NCBI GenBank assembly: GCA_017549805.1
Contig: JAFYNJ010000004.1
Coordinates: forward strand, 62,001-126,000
DNA from: Bacteroidales bacterium
GTDB taxonomy: Bacteria; Bacteroidota; Bacteroidia; Bacteroidales; F082
DNA: 64,000 bases
Reading direction: 5' to 3'
Under the pieces are notes generated by a model. It was not told the origin of the DNA and made no database searches. It saw nothing but the letters and a program-made list of their open reading frames with translations. This document shows, in pieces, positions 8,697 to 17,660 of the stretch. Every line of letters starts with the position of its first letter. Positions within the stretch are counted from its first letter, which is position 1. The position numbers and the translations under genes are program-made.

Positions 8697-9191
8697 ATGA
8701 CCCGATGTTATATTTTATATGGATCGAACCAAGGCGACAAGGAAGCCCTATTGGAACAAGCCTGCGCGCTTATTAATAAGAGGTGCGGGATGTTGGTGGA
8801 GCGATCGTCTGCTTACTCGACGGAACCCTGGGGATTCAACGCCGACGAATGGTTCCTGAACGAATTGTTGGTAGTGGAAACCGAATTGGAACCCGATGCA
8901 TTGATGGACGCTTTGATGGACATCGAGAAAGCATTGGGAAGGGTTAGGCATCCCGAGAAAGAAGGTTATTGTTCCCGCACTGTTGACTTGGACATTCTAT
9001 ACTTTGGAGATCGGATCATCCGAACCGACAAGGTGACAGCGCCGCATCCAAAACTGCATCTGAGGCGGTTTGCGCTATTGCCATTATGCGAGTTGGTACC
9101 CGATTTCCTGCATCCAGAATTCAATTTGAGCCAAAAACAATTGCTGGATAATTGTTCCGATCCAAGTAAAGTTTATGTATCTTTGCCTTGA
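8697..9191 (+). CDS. folK: 2-amino-4-hydroxy-6-hydroxymethyldihydropteridine pyrophosphokinase
   Basis: HPPK transfers pyrophosphate from ATP to 6-hydroxymethyl-dihydropterin, the step before dihydropteroate synthase in folate synthesis. The 164-residue product starts MTRCYILYGSNQGDK, the family's opening (YxxLGSNxGD). It carries RTVDLDILYFGDRII, the metal-binding DLDIL motif, and then TAPHPKLHLRRFALLPLCEL, the family's C-terminal block (HPxLxxRxFVLxPL). A longer frame from 8649 adds 16 residues without homology features, so ATG 8697 is preferred. The stop is followed within 2 bases by the deoxynucleoside kinase start. Confidence 0.93.
   Translation: MTRCYILYGSNQGDKEALLEQACALINKRCGMLVERSSAYSTEPWGFNADEWFLNELLVVETELEPDALMDALMDIEKALGRVRHPEKEGYCSRTVDLDILYFGDRIIRTDKVTAPHPKLHLRRFALLPLCELVPDFLHPEFNLSQKQLLDNCSDPSKVYVSLP
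9178..9185 (+). promoter_or_regulatory. Internal promoter core TATCTTTG overlapping the end of folK
   Basis: TATCTTTG lies 8 bases before the ATG at 9194. If active it would give the kinase gene its own near-leaderless transcript. Confidence 0.45.
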
Positions 9192-9193
9192 TT

Positions 9194-9835
9194 ATGGAGT
9201 ACAATTACATCGCCATAGAAGGAACCATCGGAGCGGGCAAGACCACGCTCTCAACCCGCATTGCCAACGATTTTAACGGCAAGTTGGTGCTGGAAGAGTT
9301 TGAGGCCGACAAGAACCCGTTCCTGCCGAAGTTCTACAAGGAGCCCGACAAGTATGCCTTTCAGGTGGAGATGACCTTTTTGGCCTTGCGTTTCCAGCAA
9401 TTGAAGGACAAACTGGCAAATCTGGATTTGTTCCACGACTTCATCATTTCGGACTATTATGTCGCCAAGTCGTTGATCTTTTCCAAGAACAACCTGCAGG
9501 AAGACGAGTATCAGCTGTTCGCTCGCTTTTTTAACATCATTTTTGCCAACCTACCCAAGCCCGAGTTGATGGTGTATCTGTATCTGGACGTCGATCACCT
9601 GCAGTATAACATAAGGAAACGAGGCAGGACCTACGAGCAAAGCATTTCCAACGAGTATCTGGAGAGCGTGCAGCAGGGTTATTTCGACTTCATCAAGCAA
9701 CAGCAAAACGAGATGCGTATTTTGGTGCTGGACACCAATAGGTTGGATTTTGTGGCCAACGAGAAGGATTACCAACAGATCATCGAGGCCATTAGCCAGC
9801 CTTACGATATTGGCGTCCATAGAATAGAGTTTTAG
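9194..9835 (+). CDS. Deoxynucleoside kinase (dGK/dAK family)
   Basis: Salvages deoxynucleosides by phosphorylating them to 5'-monophosphates. The 213-residue product opens MEYNYIAIEGTIGAGKTT, with the P-loop at residues 10-18. It has the family's substrate-side acidic residue in LVLEEFEADKNPFL and the LID arginines in RKRGRTYEQ. A TTG at 9188 is possible in the same frame, but ATG 9194 is preferred because folK ends at 9191. The deoxynucleoside used (dA, dG or others) cannot be told from these motifs. Confidence 0.9.
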   Translation: MEYNYIAIEGTIGAGKTTLSTRIANDFNGKLVLEEFEADKNPFLPKFYKEPDKYAFQVEMTFLALRFQQLKDKLANLDLFHDFIISDYYVAKSLIFSKNNLQEDEYQLFARFFNIIFANLPKPELMVYLYLDVDHLQYNIRKRGRTYEQSISNEYLESVQQGYFDFIKQQQNEMRILVLDTNRLDFVANEKDYQQIIEAISQPYDIGVHRIEF

Positions 9836-9913
9836 ATAAAAGATAAAAGATAAGAGATAAGAGATAAAAGTTGATGGATTAATCTTTAACTTTTATCTCT
9901 TATCTTTTATCTC
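9836..9913. repeat. GATAAAA/GATAAGA tandem repeats forming a long inverted repeat
   Basis: Left arm: purine-rich tandem units (GATAAAA, GATAAGA) ending GATAAGAGATAAAAGTT near 9871. Right arm: its complement AACTTTTATCTCTTATC, from about 9888. The loop is about 16 bases. It sits immediately after the kinase stop and before the GC-rich terminator. Confidence 0.7.
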
Positions 9914-9917
9914 TAAA

Positions 9918-9952
9918 CTAAAAAAGGCCGCCCAAACGGGCGGCCTTTTTAG
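9918..9952. terminator. Bidirectional intrinsic terminator
   Basis: The perfect hairpin GGCCGCCC-AAA-CGGGCGGCC is flanked by A-rich and T-rich tracts (CTAAAAAA before, TTTTTAG after). It can stop transcription both from the kinase gene (plus) and from the convergent OmpA gene (minus). Confidence 0.93.
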
Positions 9953-9972
9953 TTGTCTCTTCTCAAGAATGA

Positions 9973-11934
9973 TTACTTGACGAAGACTTCAGCGCGACGG
10001 ATGAGCGGCAGGATTTGCTTTTCGAGTTCAGGATACACATTGATCATGTTCTTGATCTCTTGTTCTTTTCTTGCCTGGCTACCAGCGTTGTTGATCACGT
10101 TGACAATTTGATCCTTGTCCTTGATGTTGGAGTTCTGAACGAGTTCGATGAACTTATCCCAGTCAGGACCGAAGCCCTTTGAGGAGAAGCTGAAGTCTTT
10201 TTCGTTCAGTTTCACTTTCTTGATCTGGTCTTTGATAGCCTTCTCAGCAGCCGTGGCACGGTTGTCGGCCAAGTTGTTGTTGAGTGAGAGTTCACCTTCA
10301 GGTGATGCCCAGCCTTCGATTTCGAAGCCATTGACAGCCTCACCGGCGGCAAGTTTAGCAGCAAGAGCCTTGGCAGCTTCCTTGTTCATCTTGGTGTTGG
10401 GCTTCAGATCGGCTGAATTGTAATCGAAGTAGAAGATCGCGATCGGCTCTCTTGGAGCAGCAATCTTGACAGGTGCACCTTGTTGCCAATCACCAAAGAC
10501 ATCGTCCTTGCAGTTGGCCTTGACATAGACGTTGTAGTCACCAGGTTCCACATCGTTGAAGGTGTAGGTGGTAGCTTTCACGCCAGCGACGGTAGCAGCT
10601 TCGGGAGTGCCCTCACCGAAGAAGATGTCGTAAGATTCAGCATCGCCATTCCAGCTGACGGTTACATTGTAGCCATCGACAGCAGTCTTGAGGTTGCTGA
10701 TTTCGCACTTCACGACAGGAACGAGAACGCCCTGGGTGATGACTCTGTCGCCACCTTGTGTGAAGTAGGTGTTCTTGACGATGTCATCCTGGGTGGGATA
10801 GATGGTGCCGTTATAGACATAGAACATCGGGTTGCCGATGAGCTTGCCATTCTCCATGCCCGGAACATAGTCCATGCAGTAGTGCTTGGTGAATTCGCCA
10901 CCGTTCTTGTAGTTGACTTGGAAGTCGCCTTGGCCTTTAACCTTCTCGCCGACGAAAGTGACGGGAGCCAGTTCAACCTGGCCGCCTTCGTAAGTCATGG
11001 TAGGAGTAATGTTCATGACAGCTTCCTTCTCGAAGTATTCGCCAGGAATAGTGAAAATAACATCGTAGCAAACCTTGCCGTCTTCTTCCTGAAGCGGTTC
11101 GGGATTGACCTTCATGCCAATGCTCTTGGCGTTGGCAGCCATGGTTTCGATATCGCACTGCTTCTTGTTGAACTTGAGACGCAGACCAGCGTTCACCGAG
11201 CTGTACATATCGTTGATGACTTGGATGTCATCCGGCAATTTCTGAACTTGATCCAGCTTATCGTTGCCAGCCCAAGTAAAGGTGTAGTCGATGAACAGGT
11301 CAAGCATGCGGGCGACATTGAAGTTGAGTTCAGCACCAACCGGAACGGTGAAGGTCATTTCAGCGTCATCTTTCTTGGCAATCAGCTCAGCATCGTCAGC
11401 CATAGCCTTAACAGCACCGGCATGATAGCGGATACCACCGATACCAACATGAGGAATGAAGTTGAACACTCTTCTCGGATTGTAGCCGAAGAACAGGTTG
11501 CTCAGGTTGAAGGTCAAATTGAGGTTGGCTTCCATGAAGGTCGTCATGTCAAGTTTGGCATTCTCAAAGCCCTTGTCGGCCAAGGTCTGGTCTTCAACAG
11601 CCTCAAAGCCTACCAAACGTTGACCCTCTTTTTCACCTTGAAGTGTAGCGGTACCAAACTTAGCATTGAGACCAATCACCTTGCCCAGTTGATAACCGAG
11701 ACCAACCTGGCCATCGTAGTTCTTCAGGAAATAAGGATCCAATTTCTTAGTTTCAAAATTGAACGGGACACCGCCATAATTGGCAAGGTCCGTGTGATTG
11801 ACGGAGAGACCGCCTTCAGCGAAAATGTAAAAATACTTTTCAACAGGAAGAGTCTGTTTCTTTTGAGCATAGAAGCTCAAAGGAAGGATTGCCATCATGA
11901 CAATCATCATCAATTTCGTCAAATTCTTCTTCAT
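9973..11934 (-). CDS. OmpA-family outer-membrane protein with central Ig/FN3-like domain
   Basis: A 653-residue protein with signal peptide MKKNLTKLMMIVMMAILPLS (cleavage near FYAQ). Residues about 35-260 resemble an OmpA-like beta-barrel (alternating patterns such as GGLSVNHTDLANYGG and PHVGIGGIRYHAG). The middle has an extracellular-type segment followed by a fibronectin-III-like domain (VDGYNVTVSWNGDAESYDI, about 425-510). The C-terminus is an OmpA peptidoglycan-binding domain: IAIFYFDYNSADLKPNTK, then EIEGWASPEGELSLNNNLAD. It probably links the outer membrane to the cell wall. A TATTTTTG promoter core with a TTG 20 bases away lies at 12000-12030 on this strand, leaving a leader of about 60 bases. 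That fits a highly expressed structural gene. Confidence 0.88.
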   Translation of the reverse strand: MKKNLTKLMMIVMMAILPLSFYAQKKQTLPVEKYFYIFAEGGLSVNHTDLANYGGVPFNFETKKLDPYFLKNYDGQVGLGYQLGKVIGLNAKFGTATLQGEKEGQRLVGFEAVEDQTLADKGFENAKLDMTTFMEANLNLTFNLSNLFFGYNPRRVFNFIPHVGIGGIRYHAGAVKAMADDAELIAKKDDAEMTFTVPVGAELNFNVARMLDLFIDYTFTWAGNDKLDQVQKLPDDIQVINDMYSSVNAGLRLKFNKKQCDIETMAANAKSIGMKVNPEPLQEEDGKVCYDVIFTIPGEYFEKEAVMNITPTMTYEGGQVELAPVTFVGEKVKGQGDFQVNYKNGGEFTKHYCMDYVPGMENGKLIGNPMFYVYNGTIYPTQDDIVKNTYFTQGGDRVITQGVLVPVVKCEISNLKTAVDGYNVTVSWNGDAESYDIFFGEGTPEAATVAGVKATTYTFNDVEPGDYNVYVKANCKDDVFGDWQQGAPVKIAAPREPIAIFYFDYNSADLKPNTKMNKEAAKALAAKLAAGEAVNGFEIEGWASPEGELSLNNNLADNRATAAEKAIKDQIKKVKLNEKDFSFSSKGFGPDWDKFIELVQNSNIKDKDQIVNVINNAGSQARKEQEIKNMINVYPELEKQILPLIRRAEVFVK

Positions 11935-12097
11935 AACGTAATCAATTTAGTTAATACTTAATTTTATGTTCAATTGCTTTAATTACTATTTAAACCGAAC
12001 AAAAATAGAATTTTTTTTCTTTTCAAACAATTTTTTTGTTTTTTTTCAACAATTTTTTCAACAATTTTTGATTTTTTAATAAAAAACATTCAAAAAA
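11935..12097. other. AT-rich intergenic region
   Basis: Extremely A+T-rich stretch, with runs such as CAACAATTTTTT repeated around 12048-12068. It separates the OmpA gene from the 3' end of the SpoU methyltransferase gene upstream of it on the same strand. It holds the OmpA promoter and, through the T/A runs, may terminate the SpoU transcript. No ORF was recognised. Confidence 0.6.
12000..12030 (-). promoter_or_regulatory. Promoter of the OmpA gene (TTG-N20-TATTTTTG)
   Basis: On the minus strand TATTTTTG (12000-12007) is preceded by TTG (12028-12030) with 20 bases between, close to the Bacteroidota consensus. Confidence 0.55.
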
Positions 12098-12634
12098 TCA
12101 TCTTTTTAAGAAAATTTGTCTAAAAACATCCCACATAAGAATTCCTGAACAGACTGAAACATTCAGTGAATGCTTGGTACCTTCCTGTGGTATTTCAATG
12201 GCAGCGGCGCAAAAAGGCAAGGCTTCCTCGCTGACGCCATCGACTTCGTTTCCCATGATGAACGCCGAATAGGGTTCGGCTATGAAGTCCTGCAACATGA
12301 CGCTGTCTTCCACCTGTTCTACAGCATAAATCTTGTAATGCATCGATTCGAGTTCCTTGCAGGCGGCTTCCGTGGTCTCAAAATAGCGCCATTTCACAGT
12401 TTCATCCGCCCCCAATGCCGTCTTGTGGATTTCCCGATGCGGCGGACAGGCCGTGATGCCACAAAGAAACAGTTCCCCGATCCTGAAAGCGTCAGCAGAA
12501 CGGAACACGGCACCCACATTGCTCAAGGAGCGAATGTTGTCCAACACGATTACCACTGGCAATTTGCCAACTTGTTCGTATGCATCCTTCGAGAGCCTAT
12601 GAAGCTCTTCCATTGTCAGTTTTCGCATAACCAT
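12098..12634 (-). CDS. SpoU/TrmH-family RNA 2'-O-methyltransferase
   Basis: A 178-residue SPOUT methyltransferase. It shows the three family motifs: [12 protein letters not shown] (motif 1, Asn and Arg at about 38-44), [14 protein letters not shown] (motif 2) and [20 protein letters not shown] (motif 3). These form the trefoil knot that binds SAM. It lacks the extra N-terminal L30e-like domain of RlmB-type enzymes, so it is nearer the short tRNA/rRNA methylase group. The target nucleotide is unknown. ATG codons at 12634 and 12628 are both possible. The promoter core TATCTTTG is at 12645-12652 on this strand, leaving only a few bases of leader. Confidence 0.9.
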   Translation of the reverse strand: MVMRKLTMEELHRLSKDAYEQVGKLPVVIVLDNIRSLSNVGAVFRSADAFRIGELFLCGITACPPHREIHKTALGADETVKWRYFETTEAACKELESMHYKIYAVEQVEDSVMLQDFIAEPYSAFIMGNEVDGVSEEALPFCAAAIEIPQEGTKHSLNVSVCSGILMWDVFRQIFLKR

Positions 12635-12644
12635 ATTATTTATA

Positions 12645-12652
12645 CAAAGATA
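12645..12652 (-). promoter_or_regulatory. -7 element TATCTTTG for the SpoU gene
   Basis: Minus-strand TATCTTTG, 10 bases from the ATG at 12634. Confidence 0.5.
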
Positions 12653-12703
12653 AGAAAAATTCCATTTGGCACAAGCGAAGAACCATTATGTTTGAGAATT
12701 TCG

Positions 12704-12711
12704 TATTTTTG
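12704..12711 (+). promoter_or_regulatory. -7 element TATTTTTG for mutS
   Basis: TATTTTTG ends 18 bases before the mutS ATG at 12730. It lies downstream of the alternative ATG at 12688, which supports the later start. Confidence 0.5.
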
Positions 12712-12729
12712 TCACATCAAAACGGAAAA

Positions 12730-15327
12730 ATGGCAAAAGATAGTAGCGACACCCCGTTGATGAAACAATACAACGCGTTCAAGGCCAAATATCCCGACGC
12801 GATGCTGTTGTTCAGAGTGGGTGATTTTTATGAGACCTACGGCCAAGATGCCGTAAAAGCCTCGGAAGTGCTGGGGATCGTACTCACCAAGCGCTCCAAC
12901 GGCGCGGCGGCCGACATGGCCATGGCAGGATTCCCCCACCATGCATTGGATACCTATTTGCCCAAGCTGGTGAGGGCCGGACTAAAAGTGGCCATCTGTG
13001 AACAGCTGGAAGACCCAAAGCTCACCAAGAAGCTGGTGAAACGCGGCGTTATCGAGTTGGTGACTCCCGGCGTGACCTACAATGACAGCGTGCTTGAGCA
13101 GAAGGAAAACAACTTCCTTGCTTCGGTGCATTTGGACAAAGAGATCTCTGGCGTGGCGTTTTTGGATGTTTCCACGGGAGAGTTCTATCTTACCCAAGGC
13201 AACAATGAATACATTGACAAGCTGCTGCAAAGCTTCAATCCTTCGGAAGTATTGGTGCAACGCAACAAGCGCCGCGACTTTATCGAACTGTTCGGCGGCA
13301 AGCACTACCTCACGGTTTTCGACGACTGGGTTTTCTCTGAAGACTATGCCAACGAGGTGCTGAACCGTCATTTCAACACCACTTCACTGAAGGGTTTCGG
13401 AGTTGACGACTTCCCAAAAGGCATCGTGGCTGCAGGCGCTTGCATACATTATTTAATAGAAACCCACCACGAACAAATCAACCACATCACTACCCTGTCG
13501 CGCATCGACCAAGGGCAGTTCGTTTGGTTGGACAAGTTCACCATCCGCAACCTGGAACTGTTGCACACCTCCAATACCAATGCCAAGACGCTGATCGAAG
13601 TCATCGACAAAACCGTCTCCCCCATGGGCAGTCGTTTGATGCGCCGTTGGATCGCCTTGCCTTTGAAGAACAAGGAACAAATCAACACGCGTTACGAGGT
13701 GGTGGAGTATTTTACCCAGCATCGCGAAGCCATAGAGCCATTCCAAGAATCCATACGCGCCATCAACGACCTGGAACGACTGATCTCCAAAGTCTCCCTT
13801 TCGAGAGTCAACCCCAGGGAACTGTTGCAGGTGGGAAGGGCGCTCGACCAAGTGGAGACGCTGAAACAGCTTTGCTCCGAAAGCCAGCATGAGTCTCTCA
13901 AGGTGTTTGCCGAGCAGCTGAATCCCTGCGCCAGCATCCGCGAACGCATCAAAAGGGAGCTGAATCCAGAAGCCCCCGCCCTGCTCTCTAAGGGAAATTT
14001 CATGGCCGAAGGAGTCGATCCCGAACTGGATGAGTTGCGAGGCTTGTCGCGCTCCGGCAAGGACTACTTGATGAATATCCAGAAACGCGAGACGGAAGCC
14101 ACGGGGATTTCCTCGTTAAAGGTTGGCTATAACAATGTGTTCGGCTATTATCTTGAAGTGACCAATACCCACAAGGAGAAGGTGCCACAGGAGTGGATCC
14201 GCAAGCAAACTCTTGCCAACGCCGAGCGCTACATCACGGAGGAACTGAAGGAATACGAACAGAAGATCCTGGGAGCGGAAGAAAAGATCGCCGCCATTGA
14301 GCAACGGCTTTACGCCGAGCTGGTCGGGGCCGTAACCGAATTTGTGGAGCCCATCCAGTTGGATGCTTCCTTGATCGCACGTCTGGACTGCTTGGTGAGT
14401 TTTGCCGACATCGCCTTGAAATTCAACTATGTCAGGCCGACCATCGACGATTCCTTCGTGCTGGACATCAAAGAAGGCAGGCATCCTGTCATCGAACAAA
14501 TGTTGCCCGTAGGGGAAAGCTATATCGCCAACGACGTTTATCTCGACAAAGACAAGCAGCAGATCATCGTTATCACCGGTCCCAACATGTCGGGCAAGTC
14601 GGCCTTGTTACGCCAAACGGCTCTGATCGTGCTGATGGCTCAGATGGGCAGTTTCGTGCCGGCAGCTTCAGCACGCATCGGCTTAGTCGACAAAATCTTC
14701 ACCCGTGTGGGTGCCTCCGACAACATCTCGTCGGGCGAATCCACCTTCATGGTGGAGATGAACGAAACGGCGAGCATCCTAAACAATGTGTCGTCAAGGA
14801 GCCTTGTGCTGTTGGATGAAATCGGCCGCGGCACCAGCACCTACGACGGCATCAGCATCGCTTGGGCCATTACCGAGTTCCTACACGACCATCCCGTGAG
14901 CCGTGCCAAGGTGATGTTTGCCACCCACTATCACGAACTGAATGAGATGGAAGCTTCTTTCCCGAGAATCAAGAACTACCATGTGACGGTAAAGGAGGTG
15001 GGCAACAAGATGGTCTTCCTACGCAAATTGAAAAGGGGCGGCAGTGCCCACAGCTTCGGCATCCATGTGGCCGCCATGGCCGGCATGCCCCGTAAGGTGG
15101 TAGAACGCGCCGAAAAACTACTCACTTTATTGGAGAAATCCCATACGGGTGAACAAGTGGACAAGGCTGCCTTGAAACCCGAAGAGCCGATGCAGCTGAG
15201 CTTCATCCAGCTGGACGATCCCCTGCTGCTTCAGATCAAGGAGGACATCCTTAACACCAACATTGACACCTTGACACCCGTAGAGGCCTTGATGAAACTC
15301 AATGAGATCAAGAAACTGCTTAAGTAA
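12730..15327 (+). CDS. mutS: DNA mismatch repair protein MutS
   Basis: Recognises mismatches and recruits MutL. The 865-residue product starts [18 protein letters not shown]. It has the mismatch-contacting Phe-x-Glu in [11 protein letters not shown] (about residues 35-45), the connector, lever and clamp regions, and the C-terminal ATPase. The ATPase carries Walker [14 protein letters not shown], the [10 protein letters not shown] loop, Walker [16 protein letters not shown] and the ATHYHEL motif. Length and domain order are those of MutS1. An ATG at 12688 is in frame, but the residues it adds are not MutS-like and it precedes the promoter core. Confidence 0.97.
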   Translation: MAKDSSDTPLMKQYNAFKAKYPDAMLLFRVGDFYETYGQDAVKASEVLGIVLTKRSNGAAADMAMAGFPHHALDTYLPKLVRAGLKVAICEQLEDPKLTKKLVKRGVIELVTPGVTYNDSVLEQKENNFLASVHLDKEISGVAFLDVSTGEFYLTQGNNEYIDKLLQSFNPSEVLVQRNKRRDFIELFGGKHYLTVFDDWVFSEDYANEVLNRHFNTTSLKGFGVDDFPKGIVAAGACIHYLIETHHEQINHITTLSRIDQGQFVWLDKFTIRNLELLHTSNTNAKTLIEVIDKTVSPMGSRLMRRWIALPLKNKEQINTRYEVVEYFTQHREAIEPFQESIRAINDLERLISKVSLSRVNPRELLQVGRALDQVETLKQLCSESQHESLKVFAEQLNPCASIRERIKRELNPEAPALLSKGNFMAEGVDPELDELRGLSRSGKDYLMNIQKRETEATGISSLKVGYNNVFGYYLEVTNTHKEKVPQEWIRKQTLANAERYITEELKEYEQKILGAEEKIAAIEQRLYAELVGAVTEFVEPIQLDASLIARLDCLVSFADIALKFNYVRPTIDDSFVLDIKEGRHPVIEQMLPVGESYIANDVYLDKDKQQIIVITGPNMSGKSALLRQTALIVLMAQMGSFVPAASARIGLVDKIFTRVGASDNISSGESTFMVEMNETASILNNVSSRSLVLLDEIGRGTSTYDGISIAWAITEFLHDHPVSRAKVMFATHYHELNEMEASFPRIKNYHVTVKEVGNKMVFLRKLKRGGSAHSFGIHVAAMAGMPRKVVERAEKLLTLLEKSHTGEQVDKAALKPEEPMQLSFIQLDDPLLLQIKEDILNTNIDTLTPVEALMKLNEIKKLLK

Positions 15328-15383
15328 GTTGAAAGCTGAAAACTGAAAGATAAAAGCCAAATAAGATTTTTTTTAAAAAAGGC

Positions 15384-15413
15384 TTGCAGGAAAGAAAAAA
15401 GGTTGTATCTTTG
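15384..15413 (+). promoter_or_regulatory. Promoter of the tRNA cluster (TTG-N19-TATCTTTG)
   Basis: TTG at 15384-15386 and TATCTTTG at 15406-15413 are 19 bases apart. This is one of the best matches in the window to the Bacteroidota -33/-7 promoter, 15 bases before the first tRNA. Confidence 0.8.
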
Positions 15414-15428
15414 CCGCGCAATTCGCAA

Positions 15429-15501
<73 letters not shown>

Positions 15502-15513
15502 CAAACGCCAAAG

Positions 15514-15585
15514 CGGAATTCTTGGAGCAGCGAGCGCAGAAGCAAAGTTCACTTTGATTCTGCCGAGTCGCGAACAAGAATGCCG
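15514..15585. repeat. Long imperfect hairpin between the two tRNA-Gly genes
   Basis: CGGAATTCTTG pairs with CAAGAATGCCG at the ends. GCGCAGAAGCAAAGT pairs with ACTTTGATTCTGC around a two-base centre (TC, 15549-15550). The 72-base structure looks like a dispersed palindromic element or a processing/termination hairpin. Confidence 0.65.
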
Positions 15586-15599
15586 ACTTTCGAATAAAG

Positions 15600-15672
<73 letters not shown>

Positions 15673-15680
15673 CCACAAGG

Positions 15681-15704
15681 TCCCGAGTGAAATCGGGATT
15701 TTTT
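15681..15704 (+). terminator. Terminator-like hairpin after tRNA-Gly copy 2
   Basis: TCCCGA-GTGAAA-TCGGGA followed by six T. The short stem just before tRNA-Leu could attenuate read-through. Confidence 0.6.
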
Positions 15705-15712
15705 GTGTAAGT

Positions 15713-15797
15713 GCCTGAGTGGTGGAATTGGTAGACACGAGGGACTTAAAATCCCTTGCCCTTTAAAGGCGTGCCGGTTCGATCCCGGCCTCGGGTA
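15713..15797 (+). tRNA. tRNA-Leu (anticodon TAA)
   Basis: An 85-base class II tRNA. The acceptor GCCTGAG pairs with CTCGGGT, the anticodon stem AGGGA/TCCCT encloses CTTAAAA (anticodon TAA), the long variable arm contains TGCCCTTTAAAGGCG, and the T-arm is GGTTCGATCC. Confidence 0.96.
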
Positions 15798-15801
15798 CAA
15801 G

Positions 15802-15848
15802 AAAGACCTTGTAAATGGCTGATAATCAAGCTCCATACAAGGTCTTTT
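15802..15848 (+). terminator. Terminator hairpin after tRNA-Leu
   Basis: AAAGACCTTGTA pairs with TACAAGGTCTTT across a 22-base loop and runs into TTTTCTTT. Confidence 0.65.
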
Positions 15849-15920
15849 CTTTGTGAATCCCCAAAATTTGGTCACTGTTTGGTCACAACTCTGGAGAACG
15901 GGAAGGCGATAAATTGGAAT

Positions 15921-16115
15921 TTAGTTGTCGCTTTTAGGCTTTCTCTTCTCTTCTTCCTTATAGGACAATAACATAGACAGGGCAAGCAACGCATTTGCGA
16001 GTAAACCAAGTATTTTGGCGAATCCCCATCCAGGGTAAAAGAACCATACAATGAAAAGAATCACAAACAATGCAGCGAATGCTACCTGCCATTTTTGTTT
16101 TTTATTCATACTCAT
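15921..16115 (-). CDS. Small membrane protein, unknown function
   Basis: About 64 residues from the Met at 16115 (MSMNKKQKW), with a possible start also at 16109. A longer frame to 16136 overlaps the promoter core TATCTTTG (16136-16143), so the short start is preferred. Two hydrophobic spans (AFAALFVILFIVWFFYPGW and ILGLLANALLALSMLL) are followed by a charged tail rich in Lys and Glu (KEEEKRKPK). It should be an inner-membrane hairpin. No family was recognised. It follows the cyclo-ligase gene on the same strand but has its own promoter. Confidence 0.65.
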   Translation of the reverse strand: MSMNKKQKWQVAFAALFVILFIVWFFYPGWGFAKILGLLANALLALSMLLSYKEEEKRKPKSDN

Positions 16116-16135
16116 AAGTTCCGATTTATCGAACA

Positions 16136-16143
16136 CAAAGATA
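16136..16143 (-). promoter_or_regulatory. -7 element TATCTTTG for the small membrane protein
   Basis: Minus-strand TATCTTTG, 21 bases before the ATG at 16115. Confidence 0.5.
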
Positions 16144-16153
16144 GAACAACTAA

Positions 16154-16681
16154 TTACAGGCTAATCACCTCATCCATCAGGATGTCAAACGGTTCGGTGG
16201 GGACTTCGTCCACCAGTTGGAAATCGAAGCAGATGCCGATGCGCTTCACGTCGAGATGCTGGCACAGGAAACGGTCGTAATAGCCCTTGCCCCTGCCGAT
16301 GCGATTACCCTTACGGTCGAAGGCCACCCCAGGAACGACAATGAGGTCGAAACCACCGGTGTAGGGTTCGTTTTGGGGTTCCAAGATATTGAAATCACCC
16401 ACGGCAAAGGCCGTGTCCTTGCCGTATTCCACGGGAACGATGTCGTCACCGACCACGGTAGGCAGGATAATGGCTTTCTGCAGATGCCATTTCTCCAGGA
16501 AGGCTTGGGTCTGCACCTCGTCAGGCAAGGCGCTATAGAGCATCACCCGCTCCGCCTTGATAAAATCGGGATGTTGTTCCAACTTTTCCAAGATGCGTTC
16601 GGATTGTTCCAACAACTGCTCCTTGGTGTGTTGTTTTTTCAACGCCTTGATCTGGGCTCTTAACTCTCTTTTATCCACCAT
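16154..16681 (-). CDS. 5-formyltetrahydrofolate cyclo-ligase
   Basis: Converts 5-formyl-THF and ATP to 5,10-methenyl-THF, recovering folate from its storage form. The 175-residue product starts MVDKRELRAQIK. It has the family block PGVAFDRKGNRIGRGKGYYD, with the glycine-rich phosphate/folate loop, and IGICFDFQLVDEVPTEPFD near the end. ATG 16681 is preferred over 16699. It overlaps the stop of the upstream lipoprotein gene by 11 bases, which suggests translational coupling. Confidence 0.92.
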   Translation of the reverse strand: MVDKRELRAQIKALKKQHTKEQLLEQSERILEKLEQHPDFIKAERVMLYSALPDEVQTQAFLEKWHLQKAIILPTVVGDDIVPVEYGKDTAFAVGDFNILEPQNEPYTGGFDLIVVPGVAFDRKGNRIGRGKGYYDRFLCQHLDVKRIGICFDFQLVDEVPTEPFDILMDEVISL

Positions 16682-17636
16682 ACGCGGAGCCTGCGACAAA
16701 TTTCACGGTTTTGTTCATTCCTTTCTGGCAGAAATCGATGCCTTCGATCGGGGTGACGAAGGAGGAATTCCATTCGCCTTCCTTCCGACGAATCTCGAAG
16801 ATGCCTTTGACATCCTCATCGTTGCCCTTGACTCCGTTTTCGGAATATACGAACGCTTCCGTCAGCTCATAACCGAAACGAAACACCATGTTGTCCCAGT
16901 CGGCTTCGAGCTCCCAAAAGCGGCCGCGTTCCTCTTCCATCCTGTCGTGTGCGCGGTCATCAATCACATATTGCATCTTCCAGTCTTCGCTAAGATACAG
17001 GCGATAGACCAACACTTCATCATTATCGCTGTATTCGAGGTTGTGCTCCAGCAGGTACAGCGGAACCTCATGCTTTCCACCTTGCGCATCCAACCCATAG
17101 ATCGTCACGTAGTCGTAATTGATCTCGCCATCCTCGCTTTCATACTCGCCTCCGGGACCCGCTTCAAAGCCAACGATGCCCTCAAAAGGCATCAAGGTTG
17201 CCTCAAGGTCGCCCGTACTGATGGAGTTCCACAGGCTCAGGATCTGCACCTTACCTTCAGGCAGAAGCACACAGAGGATAGGGTTGAAATCCTGTCCGAT
17301 GTCGCCGATACAGATGCCTTGGGGTTCTCCCAACAGGCCTTCCACCTCCACAGGACCGTCGGGCAATCGGTACATTTCCTCGTCATTGGACGTTTGATAA
17401 ACCACTTGCTCCTTGTCGAATGTCAGCCACACACCACCATCTTTGATCTCACCCTTTATGGCAACTTTCTCGTCATCCCACAAGAAATACTCCTGGGACA
17501 GTGCCGGGGTCACTGTCGTGGTGTTAGGTTGTTGCGGTTCCGAGGGAGCCGTGTTGGTTTCATTTTTCTTGGTCTTGTTGTTGCAGGCCGTTGCCAGCAA
17601 CAACACGCCAAATAATGCTACAATAATGCGTTTCAT
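16671..17636 (-). CDS. Lipoprotein of unknown function
   Basis: A 321-residue protein with signal peptide MKRIIVALFGVLLLATAC (lipobox ATAC, Cys18) and a low-complexity Thr/Pro/Asn linker (about 20-45). The globular part is rich in acidic and aromatic residues (EYFLWDDEKVAIKGEIKDGG). Internal blocks such as YDYVTIYGLDAQGGKHEVPL suggest an all-beta fold. No known family was recognised. It lies between a YitT gene (24 bases upstream) and the cyclo-ligase gene, all on one strand, and is probably co-transcribed with them. Confidence 0.75.
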   Translation of the reverse strand: MKRIIVALFGVLLLATACNNKTKKNETNTAPSEPQQPNTTTVTPALSQEYFLWDDEKVAIKGEIKDGGVWLTFDKEQVVYQTSNDEEMYRLPDGPVEVEGLLGEPQGICIGDIGQDFNPILCVLLPEGKVQILSLWNSISTGDLEATLMPFEGIVGFEAGPGGEYESEDGEINYDYVTIYGLDAQGGKHEVPLYLLEHNLEYSDNDEVLVYRLYLSEDWKMQYVIDDRAHDRMEEERGRFWELEADWDNMVFRFGYELTEAFVYSENGVKGNDEDVKGIFEIRRKEGEWNSSFVTPIEGIDFCQKGMNKTVKFVAGSAYGG

Positions 17637-17660
17637 AATAAGTATTTTCGTTTTTAACTT

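Noticed and set aside
10480-11961. Long open frame (493 codons) antisense to the OmpA gene
   Set aside because: It mirrors the OmpA gene codon for codon, shows no family features, has no start context, and OmpA itself is unmistakable.
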